DNA of 64,000 nt from Microbacterium oxydans. Its GTDB lineage: Bacteria; Actinomycetota; Actinomycetes; Actinomycetales; Microbacteriaceae. Positions 15,183-23,816 of the stretch are shown here, piece by piece (position 1 is the first letter of the stretch; each line of letters opens with the position of its first letter). The notes under the pieces were generated by a model. That model made no database searches and was not told the DNA's origin. It worked only from the letters and a program-made list of their open reading frames with translations. Location of the stretch: contig NZ_JYIW01000017.1 of the NCBI RefSeq assembly GCF_000956525.1, forward strand, positions 1-64,000, read 5' to 3'. Made by a program: the position numbers and the translations under genes.

Positions 15183-17060
15183 TCAGGCGCCCGGGACCTG
15201 AAGCACCGTCGTGTTCTCGAGTCGGGGTCCGCGCCACACTGCGGCGCGAGGTGGAGACTGCTGGTCGGAAATTGTGGCGTGCATCACCAGCCCGTTCTTG
15301 AGGTTTTCCAGACCGAAATGGGCGCTGGGCTGATCCGTCCTCGGGTTGCCGGCCGTCACGCTGATCTTGGTCTTCGCCGCCGTCACGTTGGTTCCGGCGC
15401 CGAGATAGACCCCGAATCGCGGAGCGTCCTCGATGGTGTTGTCGGAGATCGCGATGTTGCGATGCACGCGCGACGCCCCCACCGTGTAGGTCGAGGTGAA
15501 GTGCTGGAGCATGATCGCGGCTGCCGAGGTGGGCCACGGCACGAGCGTCTGGTCAAGGCAGACCCGACGGATCTGGTTGCCGCTGACGACGAGGTTCTCG
15601 GAGCCGATAGGCCCTTCGCCATAGGCCGTGTCGTTCGCGATCCAGATGGCCCAGTTGGTGAGGTCGCTCATCCGGTTGTCGGTGATCACTCCGTTGCTGG
15701 CCTTCATCCGCACACCCAGCCCGCGCGACTCCTCGATGACGTTGCCGGTGATCACGAAGCCCGAACCGGAGTACGAGCGGTTGAAGACGTGATCGCCCGC
15801 CACCGCGCCGGACACGGCGGCCGCGATCGTGACGACCAGGGGAGTCGCAGCGCGCGGATCTCCGTCGACAGCCGTCACGCGGGCCGTGCCGCGCACGGTG
15901 CCGTCGCTCGACTGCACGATCTGGAGAGTGTCTCCGATGGCGACTTCGGCAGAACCTCCCGCGAGGTGGAGCTTCTTGCCGCCCTCGCTGAGGGACTGGA
16001 GCGCACGCAACTGCGAGTAGACGTTCATGCCGTCGTCGTGCAGCCGCGCGAAACGGTTGCCGACGACCGTCGGCCCTCGGCGCCCGCCGTGATGGTGATA
16101 CCCGTCGGCGTTCACACTGACCCAGCGGCCGGAGCCGGCCCGCACGTCGACCATGGTGCGGCGCAGCACGGTCGCCTCCGAGTTGTTCGAGATGACGGCG
16201 GCTCCGGGGCCGGCGTGGATGATCAGATCCTTCAGCGTCGTGTCGGCGGACTGGTGAAGGGCGATGGCGTTGCGGTCACCGCGGTATCCGGTGGCGAAGC
16301 CGTCTCCGACGGCGATGTCGGACATCCGCCCCCGATGCGCCGGGTCGACGGTGAACGTCCAGCGACCGTCGGCGTCGGCCGCAGCGGGGTAGGAGACGGA
16401 GAAGGTCGACTGGACCCCTCGCTTGAAGCGTCCGCTCGCGGCGTCGTGCAGTGTGCCGTATCCGGCCCCGGCGAACAGCGTCCGGTCGGTGAGGGACGGG
16501 AACCCGGCCAGGAGCTCGAGCTGGAAGGTGCCGGCTGTCGGATCGACCGCACGGATGATCCCCTGCGTGAAGGGCGGCGTCTCGTAGTCGAGTGTGAGGC
16601 CGGTGACCGTGATCCCGGTCGATCGAGTGATGGCGATGCCGCCCTTGTGCGGGTCGAGCATGAGCAGCTCGGTCCCATTGCCGAGCAGTTCGATGCGCGC
16701 TGTCTCGGTGAGTTCGAGGGCGTACCACGAGGGCGTGCCGTCGTCGCCGATGCGGTAGACGCCGCGGTCGAACAGTACGCGCGCGGTGTTCTGGGAGGAT
16801 GCGGCCGTCCAGGCTGCGGCATCCGCGATGGTCTGCCGTATCGCCGGACCGCTGTCTGCCGCGCCGGGTGCGGCACCTCGTGCCGAGACCGGGAAGTCCT
16901 TGCGGTGGCCGGCTCCCCCGGTGCGGACGGGGCCGGCTCTCGTGGCGCCCGTTGCCGCCGCGGGGGATGCGGATCCGCCGATGACAGCGAGGCTGCCAGC
17001 GCCGACCGCGGTGCCGATGAGCAGCGTGCGGCGAGTCATCTTCTGTTCTGCGTCGTTCAT
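15183..17060 (-). CDS. Tat-exported right-handed beta-helix protein 1 (glycosidase-like)
   Basis: 625 residues. The twin-arginine signal (KMTRRTLLIGTAVGAGSLAV, residues 8-27) predicts folded export. The rest is repeated short beta-strand turns typical of parallel beta-helix carbohydrate enzymes. Two blocks are conserved in all three paralogues of this locus: NADGYHHHGGRRGP and, 12-15 residues on, LHDDGMNVYS. An acidic pair in HDDG next to a substrate-facing NAD/H block resembles the catalytic layout of GH110 and GH28 families, so I infer a glycoside hydrolase acting outside the membrane; the family assignment is tentative. It is divergent from the SGNH hydrolase gene at 17179. Confidence 0.8.
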   Translation of the reverse strand: MNDAEQKMTRRTLLIGTAVGAGSLAVIGGSASPAAATGATRAGPVRTGGAGHRKDFPVSARGAAPGAADSGPAIRQTIADAAAWTAASSQNTARVLFDRGVYRIGDDGTPSWYALELTETARIELLGNGTELLMLDPHKGGIAITRSTGITVTGLTLDYETPPFTQGIIRAVDPTAGTFQLELLAGFPSLTDRTLFAGAGYGTLHDAASGRFKRGVQSTFSVSYPAAADADGRWTFTVDPAHRGRMSDIAVGDGFATGYRGDRNAIALHQSADTTLKDLIIHAGPGAAVISNNSEATVLRRTMVDVRAGSGRWVSVNADGYHHHGGRRGPTVVGNRFARLHDDGMNVYSQLRALQSLSEGGKKLHLAGGSAEVAIGDTLQIVQSSDGTVRGTARVTAVDGDPRAATPLVVTIAAAVSGAVAGDHVFNRSYSGSGFVITGNVIEESRGLGVRMKASNGVITDNRMSDLTNWAIWIANDTAYGEGPIGSENLVVSGNQIRRVCLDQTLVPWPTSAAAIMLQHFTSTYTVGASRVHRNIAISDNTIEDAPRFGVYLGAGTNVTAAKTKISVTAGNPRTDQPSAHFGLENLKNGLVMHATISDQQSPPRAAVWRGPRLENTTVLQVPGA

Positions 17061-17178
17061 GGACTGCCTCCCTCGTCGTGGCGACGCGACCCTGCGGCAC
17101 CGTTGCCTTGTTCAAATAATCGGAAGGTAGCACCGATAGTTTGAATATGCGAGACTTTCCTGGTCGAAGGGATGACAT

Positions 17179-18357
17179 ATGACCGACACCACCTCATCGC
17201 GCCCGCCGTGCGGACCGGCCGAGATCCGGATCGTCGAGGGGGAGGCCGCGCAGCTCCCGCCGTACTCGGACGACGTGTGGACCGGGCGCTACGTGCCGCG
17301 CGGCATCCTCGTCCCCTTCCGTGGTCAGCCTGGAACTCCTGCGCCCTCCGCACTCGACCTGGCATCCGTCGTCATCCGCGCCGGTGGGGCCCTGCTGTGC
17401 GAGGGGGTCGACTACGTCGTCGACGCGGTCTTCGGCACGATCTGTCTGCCGACCGTCGACGCGGCTCCGTTGCCCGTGTCGATCGACTATCGCTACTCCC
17501 TGCTGCGGATTGACAGCATCGTCCGGGGGGACTCAGGGGAGAAGGTCCTGCTGCGTGGCGTCTCGCACCTGACGAACCCGCACCCTCCTCGCCCTGCCGC
17601 GGGAGGGGTCGTCGAGGAGAACCTCCTGGTCGACGCCTTCAGTGACGGGGCCGCGGCGGCGTACGCCCCGCGCGCTCCGCGGCGGCCCCTGCCCGCGGTG
17701 ATGACGGGCGCCCTGCCGCGTGCGGCGCGGGTCCTGAACGACGGAGAGTCTCTCCGGCTGCTGTTCCTGGGCGACTCGATCACCGAGGGAGGGGATGCTT
17801 CGACCGAGGAGTCGACCTTCCGTGCGATCGCCGGAGGCCGGGTGCGGGACGAGCATCCTCAGGTGCAGGTCTCGTATGCCGCGACCGGTGGTTCGCGTTC
17901 GGTGCAGTGGCTGGATGACAGCGACGGCTCGTGCGACTGGAACCGGGTGACGGAGGCCGCGCCCCACGTCACCGTCGTGGAGTTCCTGAACGATTCCTAC
18001 CTCGACCCCGCGCAGTGGGAGCCCGCCTACGACGAGCTCCTGTCGCGGCTGCGCTCCGCAGGCAGCGAGGCGGTGCTGCTGACGCCGACGTTCGCGATGC
18101 GCTCGGCCATGAACGGTTCGGAGCAGACCGATGACGGGCGCCTCTACGTCCGTTTCGTGCGCGACTATGCCGCGCGCTCTGGCGTTCCGCTGATCGACGT
18201 GTCCGCGCGTTGGGAGAGGCTTCGCGACGAAGGGCTCCCGTACTGGACGCTGCTCGCGAACGGGATCAACCACCCCGATGACCGCGGGCATCGTCTGACC
18301 GGCGAGTTCATCGCGGACGCGCTGCTGACGATGCTCGCCCCGGCGGTGGATGAATGA
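17179..18357 (+). CDS. Two-domain SGNH/GDSL hydrolase (esterase)
   Basis: 392 residues, no signal peptide. The N-terminal 160 residues form a beta-rich accessory domain. The C-terminal SGNH fold shows block I LFLGDSITEGGD (serine nucleophile), block II ATGGSRSV, block III VVEFLNDSYLD and block V NHPDDRGH (catalytic Asp/His). Such enzymes remove acetyl or other acyl groups from sugars. Lack of export suggests it acts on imported, substituted sugar. GAAGGGA precedes the ATG at 17179. It starts an operon with a second SGNH enzyme (ATGA overlap) and a mutarotase-like gene. Confidence 0.85.
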   Translation: MTDTTSSRPPCGPAEIRIVEGEAAQLPPYSDDVWTGRYVPRGILVPFRGQPGTPAPSALDLASVVIRAGGALLCEGVDYVVDAVFGTICLPTVDAAPLPVSIDYRYSLLRIDSIVRGDSGEKVLLRGVSHLTNPHPPRPAAGGVVEENLLVDAFSDGAAAAYAPRAPRRPLPAVMTGALPRAARVLNDGESLRLLFLGDSITEGGDASTEESTFRAIAGGRVRDEHPQVQVSYAATGGSRSVQWLDDSDGSCDWNRVTEAAPHVTVVEFLNDSYLDPAQWEPAYDELLSRLRSAGSEAVLLTPTFAMRSAMNGSEQTDDGRLYVRFVRDYAARSGVPLIDVSARWERLRDEGLPYWTLLANGINHPDDRGHRLTGEFIADALLTMLAPAVDE

Positions 18358-19181
18358 GCGGGCGCCGAGGCGGCTCCGCACTCATCGTGATCGGCGATTC
18401 GCTGACCGAGCACGGCACCTGGCCGGAGCTGCTCGCGGAGGCTGCCGGTTGGGGGATCGAACGGGTCGCGCATGCCGGGCAGACGTCGACCGAGATCGCG
18501 GTGCGCCTCGGGGCGATCGGGATGACGTTCTCCGCGGCGGGGGCCGCGCAGGAGGGTCGAGTCCCGCTGACGCCGGTGGGCCCGTCCGGAGACTTCCGTC
18601 ACCACATCGACGCCGGGATGGCCGACATCGCGGTGTCGGGAACGCTGGCCGGTCGTCCGGGCCTCCTCACCCACCGCGTCGGCGGGGCCGCACTCGAGGG
18701 GTGGGAGTTCGCGTCCGACAGCACCGCTCCCGCGGCGGACGCGGTGCTCGACTTCCGTGCTGAGGCGCCGGTCTTCTCCGCGCCCGCGGTGTTCGTCATC
18801 TGGTGCGGGCGCAACAACCCTGGACCGGTCGTTACGCGCGACGTCGCCGCGATCGTCGCTGAGCTGCAGGCGAACCGCCCGGCGGCGCGGTGCGTCGTGC
18901 TGGGTGTGCACGCGGCATCGTTCGAACCGGTCGGCTCCGAGGGGGCCGCGCTCGTCGACGGGCTGAACGCGACGCTCGCCCAGACTTTCGGCGATCACTT
19001 CGTCGACCTGAGTGCAGCCTTCCGCGAGGCGGCGCCGACCTCCGACGGCACGACCGCGGCGCAGCTGCGCAGTGACGACGTGCACCTGAATGCGGCAGGA
19101 GACGCGGTCGTCGCCCGAGCGGTCGCGCGTCGACTGTCGGAGCTGGGGTGGTGGCCCACCGGCATGGCGCTGCCGTCATGA
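18354..19181 (+). CDS. Second SGNH hydrolase (esterase)
   Basis: 275 residues, cytoplasmic. Block I is LIVIGDSLTEHGTWP, block III is the unusual VIWCGRNNPG, block V is SDDVHLNAAG with Asp and His. It overlaps the upstream SGNH gene by four bases and the next gene by four. Low similarity to its neighbour suggests it is not a recent duplicate, so the two may remove different acyl groups from the same saccharide. Confidence 0.82.
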   Translation: MSGRRGGSALIVIGDSLTEHGTWPELLAEAAGWGIERVAHAGQTSTEIAVRLGAIGMTFSAAGAAQEGRVPLTPVGPSGDFRHHIDAGMADIAVSGTLAGRPGLLTHRVGGAALEGWEFASDSTAPAADAVLDFRAEAPVFSAPAVFVIWCGRNNPGPVVTRDVAAIVAELQANRPAARCVVLGVHAASFEPVGSEGAALVDGLNATLAQTFGDHFVDLSAAFREAAPTSDGTTAAQLRSDDVHLNAAGDAVVARAVARRLSELGWWPTGMALPS

Positions 19182-20044
19182 GGGAGGAGCGGGTGCAGTG
19201 GCGCGGTATCGCGGCGCTTCGCTGCTCCGCCGGAGGGACGTCTGTGGTCGTCGTGCCCGGTCGCGGAGCCAAGCTCGTCTCGCTGCGTGATCGCACCGGC
19301 CGGGAGTGGTTGGCGCAGGGCGACGGGCGCCCCGTACTCGGGGATCCTGCGACGGCGTTCGAGGATGCGGAGATGTGCGGGTGGGACGAGTGTATCCCGA
19401 CCATCGATCGATCCCGCACGACGACGGGCCTGATCGCCCCGGACCACGGCGATGCCTGGAATCGCGCCTGGGAGGAGAGCCCCGACGGGGCATTGTCGAC
19501 GCATCTGCCCTCCGTGGACGCGACCTTCGAACGCGGGATCGGGCTCGAGGCGGACGGCACGCTCACCCTGTCCTACCGGGTCAAGGCGGGACCGGCGGGG
19601 GCGGACATCCTGTGGGCGGCGCATCCGCTGTTCCTCCGAGAGGCGGGTGACCGGATCCGCCTCGACGCCGCGAAGCCGCTGTGGGACGTCTCGGCTCCGA
19701 CCGCCGTACCCGCGCCAGGTGATCCGGGCGAGCGGGTGAACGCTCCGATGCCGAAGGGGGCATCCGCCAAGTACTACACGGATCCGGAGGAGCGGCCGCG
19801 GTGGGCACGCATCGATCGCCGGGATGGCGCCTCGCTCCGACTCGAGTGGGAAGGGCGCGCGGTGCGGACGCTGGGTGTCTGGCTCGACCGCTCCCGGTTC
19901 GCGACCGAGGACGTGGTCGCCTTCGAGCCGTCCACCGGATGGTACGACTCCGTCGACGCGGCCTCTGCCGCCGATCGGGTGCTCCGAGTGGGGCCGGGTG
20001 GAACGGCGGAGTGGTCTCTCGTCGTGCGTCTCACCGCGTCATAG
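19178..20044 (+). CDS. Aldose 1-epimerase-like protein
   Basis: 288 residues, built of beta-strands. GRGAKLVSLRDRTGREWL near the start, EMCGWDECIPTID, PDHGDAWNRAWEE and the late FEPSTGWYDS fit the galactose-mutarotase-like fold (His in DHGDAWN, Glu in AFEPST as likely acid/base pair). Such enzymes interconvert alpha and beta anomers and here would supply the anomer used by the sugar dehydrogenase. I start it at the ATG at 19178, which overlaps the previous stop (ATGA) and is followed by more family-like sequence than the upstream GTG. Confidence 0.75.
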   Translation: MREERVQWRGIAALRCSAGGTSVVVVPGRGAKLVSLRDRTGREWLAQGDGRPVLGDPATAFEDAEMCGWDECIPTIDRSRTTTGLIAPDHGDAWNRAWEESPDGALSTHLPSVDATFERGIGLEADGTLTLSYRVKAGPAGADILWAAHPLFLREAGDRIRLDAAKPLWDVSAPTAVPAPGDPGERVNAPMPKGASAKYYTDPEERPRWARIDRRDGASLRLEWEGRAVRTLGVWLDRSRFATEDVVAFEPSTGWYDSVDAASAADRVLRVGPGGTAEWSLVVRLTAS

Positions 20045-20097
20045 CGGGGAGTGAGTCAACGTTTGCTCTGCGCAGAGGAAAACAAGTATCCAGGCCT

Positions 20098-20142
20098 TTG
20101 ATTTCGATCTACAGTGTTTGCTACGGTGATGAGCAACCGGTT
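20098..20142 (+). promoter_or_regulatory. Promoter with LacI-type operator AACCGGTT
   Basis: TTGATT (20098-20103) and TACGGT (20122-20127) with an 18-bp spacer make a plausible sigma-70-type promoter. The perfect palindrome AACCGGTT (20135-20142) covers the expected start point. The same core occurs at 28237-28246 and, in variant form, at 28327-28335, the other promoters of this locus. It is the likely site of the LacI regulator encoded at 23813-24859. Confidence 0.65.
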
Positions 20143-20169
20143 TACCAACCTGAAGGACCGAGGTCGAAG

Positions 20170-21048
20170 ATGACGAACACTCCCCGTACCGTGCTGGTGA
20201 CCGGCGCGGACGGCCGCATCGGCCGGGCCACGGTAGCGCGGCTCCGTGCCGACGGATGGCGGGTCGTCGCTCTCGCCCCGCGGTTCCGCGCGCTCACTGC
20301 CGACGACGCCGAGCTGCGTGTCGGCGACGCGACGAACGAGGCGGATGTCGCCGCGGCGCTCGACGGCGTCGACGCGCTCGTGCACCTGGCTGCGGTCCCG
20401 CATTGGGAGCACGGCACGCCGTACGAGGTGTACACCACGAACGTCGTCTCGACCTTCAACGTGCTGGTGCAGGCGGCGCAGCGAGGCATCCGCCGTGCGG
20501 TCATCGCCAGCAGCATCCAGGCGACCGGCGTTCCGGGGAACCATCACGATGTCCTTCCCGCCTACTACCCGATCGACGAGTCGCTCCCGACCGTCCACGA
20601 CGAGTGGTACTCGCTGTCGAAGTACTCCGACGAGCTCACGGCGCGGATGGTCGCCAGCCACTGGGGCATGTCGATCGTGGCACTGCGCTTCCCCTGGGTC
20701 GACGACGCGGATGCCCTGCGCGTCGTCGGCGAGGAGTGGACCCGCGACCCCGTGCAGGGTGTGAAGCTCGGCTGGTCGTACCTCGACGTGCGCGATGCGG
20801 CGACGGCGGTCGCGCGCAGCCTGGAGGCCGACATCGACGGGGCCGTCGTCGTGCAGCTGGCGGCGCCGCAGACACTGGTGCCGTTCGACACGGAGGAGCT
20901 GCTGGAGGCCTATGCGCCCGGCATTCCGCGGCAGCGTGTCTTCCCTGGGCGAGCGGTTCCCGTCAGCACGGATCGCGCGCGACACCTCCTGGGGTTCGTC
21001 GCCGAGCACGAGATCGAGCCTGTGCCTGTCGTCGAAGCGGCGGGCTGA
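20170..21048 (+). CDS. NAD-dependent epimerase/dehydratase family sugar dehydrogenase
   Basis: 292 residues. Extended-SDR Rossmann fold: VLVTGADGRIGRATV (GxxGxxG), VHLAAVPHWE, AVIASSIQATG with the catalytic Ser, and WYSLSKYSDE with YxxxK. Size and sequence resemble uronate dehydrogenase-type enzymes that oxidize C1 of an aldose or uronate to the lactone. This fits the downstream acid dehydratase and the SMP-30 lactonase at 32712. The first gene after a promoter with a LacI-type operator; followed by the dehydratase after 3 bp. Confidence 0.8.
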   Translation: MTNTPRTVLVTGADGRIGRATVARLRADGWRVVALAPRFRALTADDAELRVGDATNEADVAAALDGVDALVHLAAVPHWEHGTPYEVYTTNVVSTFNVLVQAAQRGIRRAVIASSIQATGVPGNHHDVLPAYYPIDESLPTVHDEWYSLSKYSDELTARMVASHWGMSIVALRFPWVDDADALRVVGEEWTRDPVQGVKLGWSYLDVRDAATAVARSLEADIDGAVVVQLAAPQTLVPFDTEELLEAYAPGIPRQRVFPGRAVPVSTDRARHLLGFVAEHEIEPVPVVEAAG

Positions 21049-21051
21049 ACC

Positions 21052-22200
21052 GTGAAGATCAGTGCGGTCGAATCGTTCATCCTCACCGACCGGCGACTTC
21101 TGGTGCGCATCGGCACCGACACCGATCTGGTCGGATGGGGCGAGGCCACCCTCGAGACCTGGGTCGGGCCGGTCGCCGCAGTCGTGCGGCAGATGTCCGA
21201 CTACCTGGTCGGTCAGGATCCGCGACGGATCACGGCGCACTGGCAGGTGCTCACGCGGGGCGGCTTCTACCGAGGCGGTCCGGTGATGTCCTCCGCGGTC
21301 TCCGGAATCGATCAGGCGCTGTGGGATCTCGCGGGCAAACGGCTCGGCGTGCCCGTGCACGAGCTGCTGGGCGGCGCGGTGCGCTCCGGTGTGCGGCTCT
21401 ACGGTCACGCGAACGTCGATGGACGCATCGGCGATCCGGTGCGCGCTCGCGCGCTCGCCGCCGAGGGATACACCATGGTCAAGGTCGCCCCCACGATGCC
21501 CACCCGCTTCGTCGACACGGAGGGCACCATGCGGCGCCTGGTCGACGAGCTGGAGGAGCTGCGCGCGACCATCGGCGACGAGGTCGACATCGCGGTCGAT
21601 CTGCATGGCCGGTTCTCGATCCCGCAGTCGCGGCGATTCCTCGCGCGCACCGAGCACGTGGGGCTGGCGTTCGTCGAGGAGCCCCTGCGACCCGAGCATT
21701 CCGCACACATCGGAGAGCTCGTGCGCAGCACGTCGACCCCGATCGCCACCGGTGAGCGTCTGTATTCGCGCACCGAGTTCGATCCGGTGCTGCGGGCGGG
21801 CATCGCCTTCGCGCAGCCGGACCTCGCGCACGCCGGCGGGATATCCGAGGTGGTGCGCATCGGTGCTCTCGCCGAAGTGTTCGATGCGCAGCTGGCGCCG
21901 CACTGCCCCCTCGGTCTCGTCGCGTTCGCGGCGTGCATCCAGGTGGATGCGGCGACACCGAACGCGGCGGTGCAGGAGACCGTGATCGACTTCACGGCGC
22001 TTCTCGACGGCGAAGAGCACGCCTATGTGCGCAACAGGGAAGACTGGATGCCGGTGGACGGCTATCTCCCGGTGCCGCAGGGCGTCGGCCTCGGGCTCGA
22101 TATCGATGAGCAGCTCGTGCGGGAACGCGCGGTCGAGGTCGCGCCGTCGATCGAGCTGTGGTGGAGCGATCCACGAGACGGGAGCTACGTCGAATGGTGA
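21052..22200 (+). CDS. Enolase-superfamily sugar-acid dehydratase (galactonate dehydratase-like)
   Basis: 382 residues. Mandelate racemase/enolase superfamily with the galactonate dehydratase (DgoD) pattern: IAVDLHGRFS (metal Asp and catalytic His), FVEEPLRPEH (metal Glu), IATGERLYSR (metal Glu) and APHCPLGLVAFAAC (second catalytic His). It would convert an aldonate to the 2-keto-3-deoxy acid. The GTG start at 21052 follows the previous stop by 3 bp. There is no KDG kinase or KDPGal aldolase in the locus, which speaks against the classical De Ley-Doudoroff continuation; the FAH-family hydrolase and SDR at 30-33 kb offer another route. Confidence 0.88.
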   Translation: MKISAVESFILTDRRLLVRIGTDTDLVGWGEATLETWVGPVAAVVRQMSDYLVGQDPRRITAHWQVLTRGGFYRGGPVMSSAVSGIDQALWDLAGKRLGVPVHELLGGAVRSGVRLYGHANVDGRIGDPVRARALAAEGYTMVKVAPTMPTRFVDTEGTMRRLVDELEELRATIGDEVDIAVDLHGRFSIPQSRRFLARTEHVGLAFVEEPLRPEHSAHIGELVRSTSTPIATGERLYSRTEFDPVLRAGIAFAQPDLAHAGGISEVVRIGALAEVFDAQLAPHCPLGLVAFAACIQVDAATPNAAVQETVIDFTALLDGEEHAYVRNREDWMPVDGYLPVPQGVGLGLDIDEQLVRERAVEVAPSIELWWSDPRDGSYVEW

Positions 22201-23816
22201 GCGAGACGGGAGGCGGAAGCGTGTGGAACGGGCGGGTGCCGGTCGCGGATGACGGCGGCGCGACGCTGCGTGCAGCGATCCGTGACGCGTGCGAGTGGAC
22301 ATCCGCGGATGACGCGCGCACCGCGGTGATCGAGCTCGCGGACGGGGTGCATCGGATCGATCCCGCCGATGACGGGGACGCCGGTGCGGCGATCATCATC
22401 AGCGACGCCGCCCGGGTGACGCTCACCGGCCCGCGGGCGGAGCTGCTGTTCACCGACCCGCATCGCGAAGCCTTCACCATCCGGCGGTCTACCGATGTGG
22501 TGCTCGACGGCTTCGTCCTCGACTACGCGGCGCCGTCGTTCACACAGGGGCTGATCACGCACGTGGACCCCGCGGAATCGCGCTTCCGATTCGTCCCCGC
22601 GCGGGGCTATCCGGACTTCTCGGACCGCGTGCTGTTCGCGGGCACCGGGTACGGCACCCTGCGCGATCCGCGTACAGGCGGGCTCAAGCCCGACTCTCGC
22701 CAGACGTTCATGATCGAGTACGCCACCGAGCCCGATGAGGGCGGGGGCTTCCTGGTGACCGTCGAACCCAGCGATCGCGGCTGGATGTCGCACATCGAGG
22801 TGGGAGACGGTTTCGTCGTCGGCCACCGCGGCGACCGGCACGGCGTCCGGGTGCAGGAATCCGACAGAGTGACGGTGAGGTCGGTGACGATCCACGCGGC
22901 CCCCTGCGCCGCGATCCTCGCGCACGAATCGTCGGGCACCGTGCTGCAAGAGGTGACGGTCGCGCGCCGGCCGGGCTCGACACGCTGGATCAGCAGCAAC
23001 GCCGACGCGGTGCACTGCCAGGGCGGTCGTCACGGTCCGCTGATCACGGGTTGCCGTTTCGAGGGCATGCACGACGACGGCGTCAATCTCTACGTGCACG
23101 CGCTGACCCTCTCCGGTCTGGCCGATCGCACGCTCGTGCTCGAGGGCGACGGACCCGTCCGGCAGGGCGACCTGCTGCAGCTGGTGGATGCCCCCACCGG
23201 AGCCGTGCTCGCCGAGGTCGAGGTCAGCGAACTCGTCGCATCCGAGCCGAGGCTCGTGATCGTCGACCGCGATCTCCCTTCATCGGTCGAGGTCGGGGCG
23301 GTCGTGTACAACCGGTCCAACGCCCTGCCCGGCTTCCGCATCGCCGGGACGCGCTTCCACGACTTCCGTGGCATCGGCGTGCGGCTGAAAGCCAGCGAAG
23401 GCGTCATCGAGGACTGCCGCTTCGAGAACCTCTCAGGATGCGGCCTCTGGATCGCCAACGACCCCGGGTGGTCGGAAGGACCGCTCGGGTCGCGAGACGT
23501 GGTGGTGGCCGGGAACACCTTCCGCGCGACGCCGTCCGACGTGTCGCTGCAGTCCTGGCCGCACTCCGCCGCGACCGTCATGATCGAGCTGTTCGACGGT
23601 TCCGACGGGCCGGCTCCCGGCCGCGCGCACGCCCGCATCGTGCTGCGCGACAACGACATGGAGCAGCGGGCATCCGCCGCGGTGTTCGTGGGCGGCGCCA
23701 CCGACGTCTCGCTCGAGCAGACGCGAGTCGACCGGCGCGGCGACGCCTGGCTCGTGACGCGGGACAGCGCCGTCACCGTCTTCCCGCCCGATGAGCGATC
23801 CGAGCGCGGTGCTTAG
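22194..23816 (+). CDS. Cytoplasmic right-handed beta-helix protein 2
   Basis: 540 residues. Paralogue of the exported proteins at 15183 and 28383 across the full length: FVLDYAAPSFTQGLITHVDP, GYGTLRD, NADAVHCQGGRHGP and MHDDGVNLY match their conserved blocks. It lacks any signal peptide, so it would act inside the cell, perhaps on imported oligosaccharide. The glycine after NAD is replaced by alanine and the following residues differ (DAVHCQGG against DGYHHHGG), which suggests another substrate. It overlaps the dehydratase gene by 7 bp and meets the lacI stop with a 4-bp convergent overlap. Confidence 0.8.
   Translation: MVSETGGGSVWNGRVPVADDGGATLRAAIRDACEWTSADDARTAVIELADGVHRIDPADDGDAGAAIIISDAARVTLTGPRAELLFTDPHREAFTIRRSTDVVLDGFVLDYAAPSFTQGLITHVDPAESRFRFVPARGYPDFSDRVLFAGTGYGTLRDPRTGGLKPDSRQTFMIEYATEPDEGGGFLVTVEPSDRGWMSHIEVGDGFVVGHRGDRHGVRVQESDRVTVRSVTIHAAPCAAILAHESSGTVLQEVTVARRPGSTRWISSNADAVHCQGGRHGPLITGCRFEGMHDDGVNLYVHALTLSGLADRTLVLEGDGPVRQGDLLQLVDAPTGAVLAEVEVSELVASEPRLVIVDRDLPSSVEVGAVVYNRSNALPGFRIAGTRFHDFRGIGVRLKASEGVIEDCRFENLSGCGLWIANDPGWSEGPLGSRDVVVAGNTFRATPSDVSLQSWPHSAATVMIELFDGSDGPAPGRAHARIVLRDNDMEQRASAAVFVGGATDVSLEQTRVDRRGDAWLVTRDSAVTVFPPDERSERGA

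Noticed and set aside
15087..17144. Long plus-strand frame of about 685 codons
   Set aside because: Antisense to the first beta-helix gene, which has a Tat signal and paralogues. The plus-strand product has no recognizable motif.
20056..22302. Very long open frame (about 748 codons) on the minus strand
   Set aside because: It is antisense to the dehydrogenase and dehydratase genes, which carry clear catalytic motifs. The product is rich in Arg, His and Asp without any fold pattern, as expected for frames opposite to GC-rich codons.
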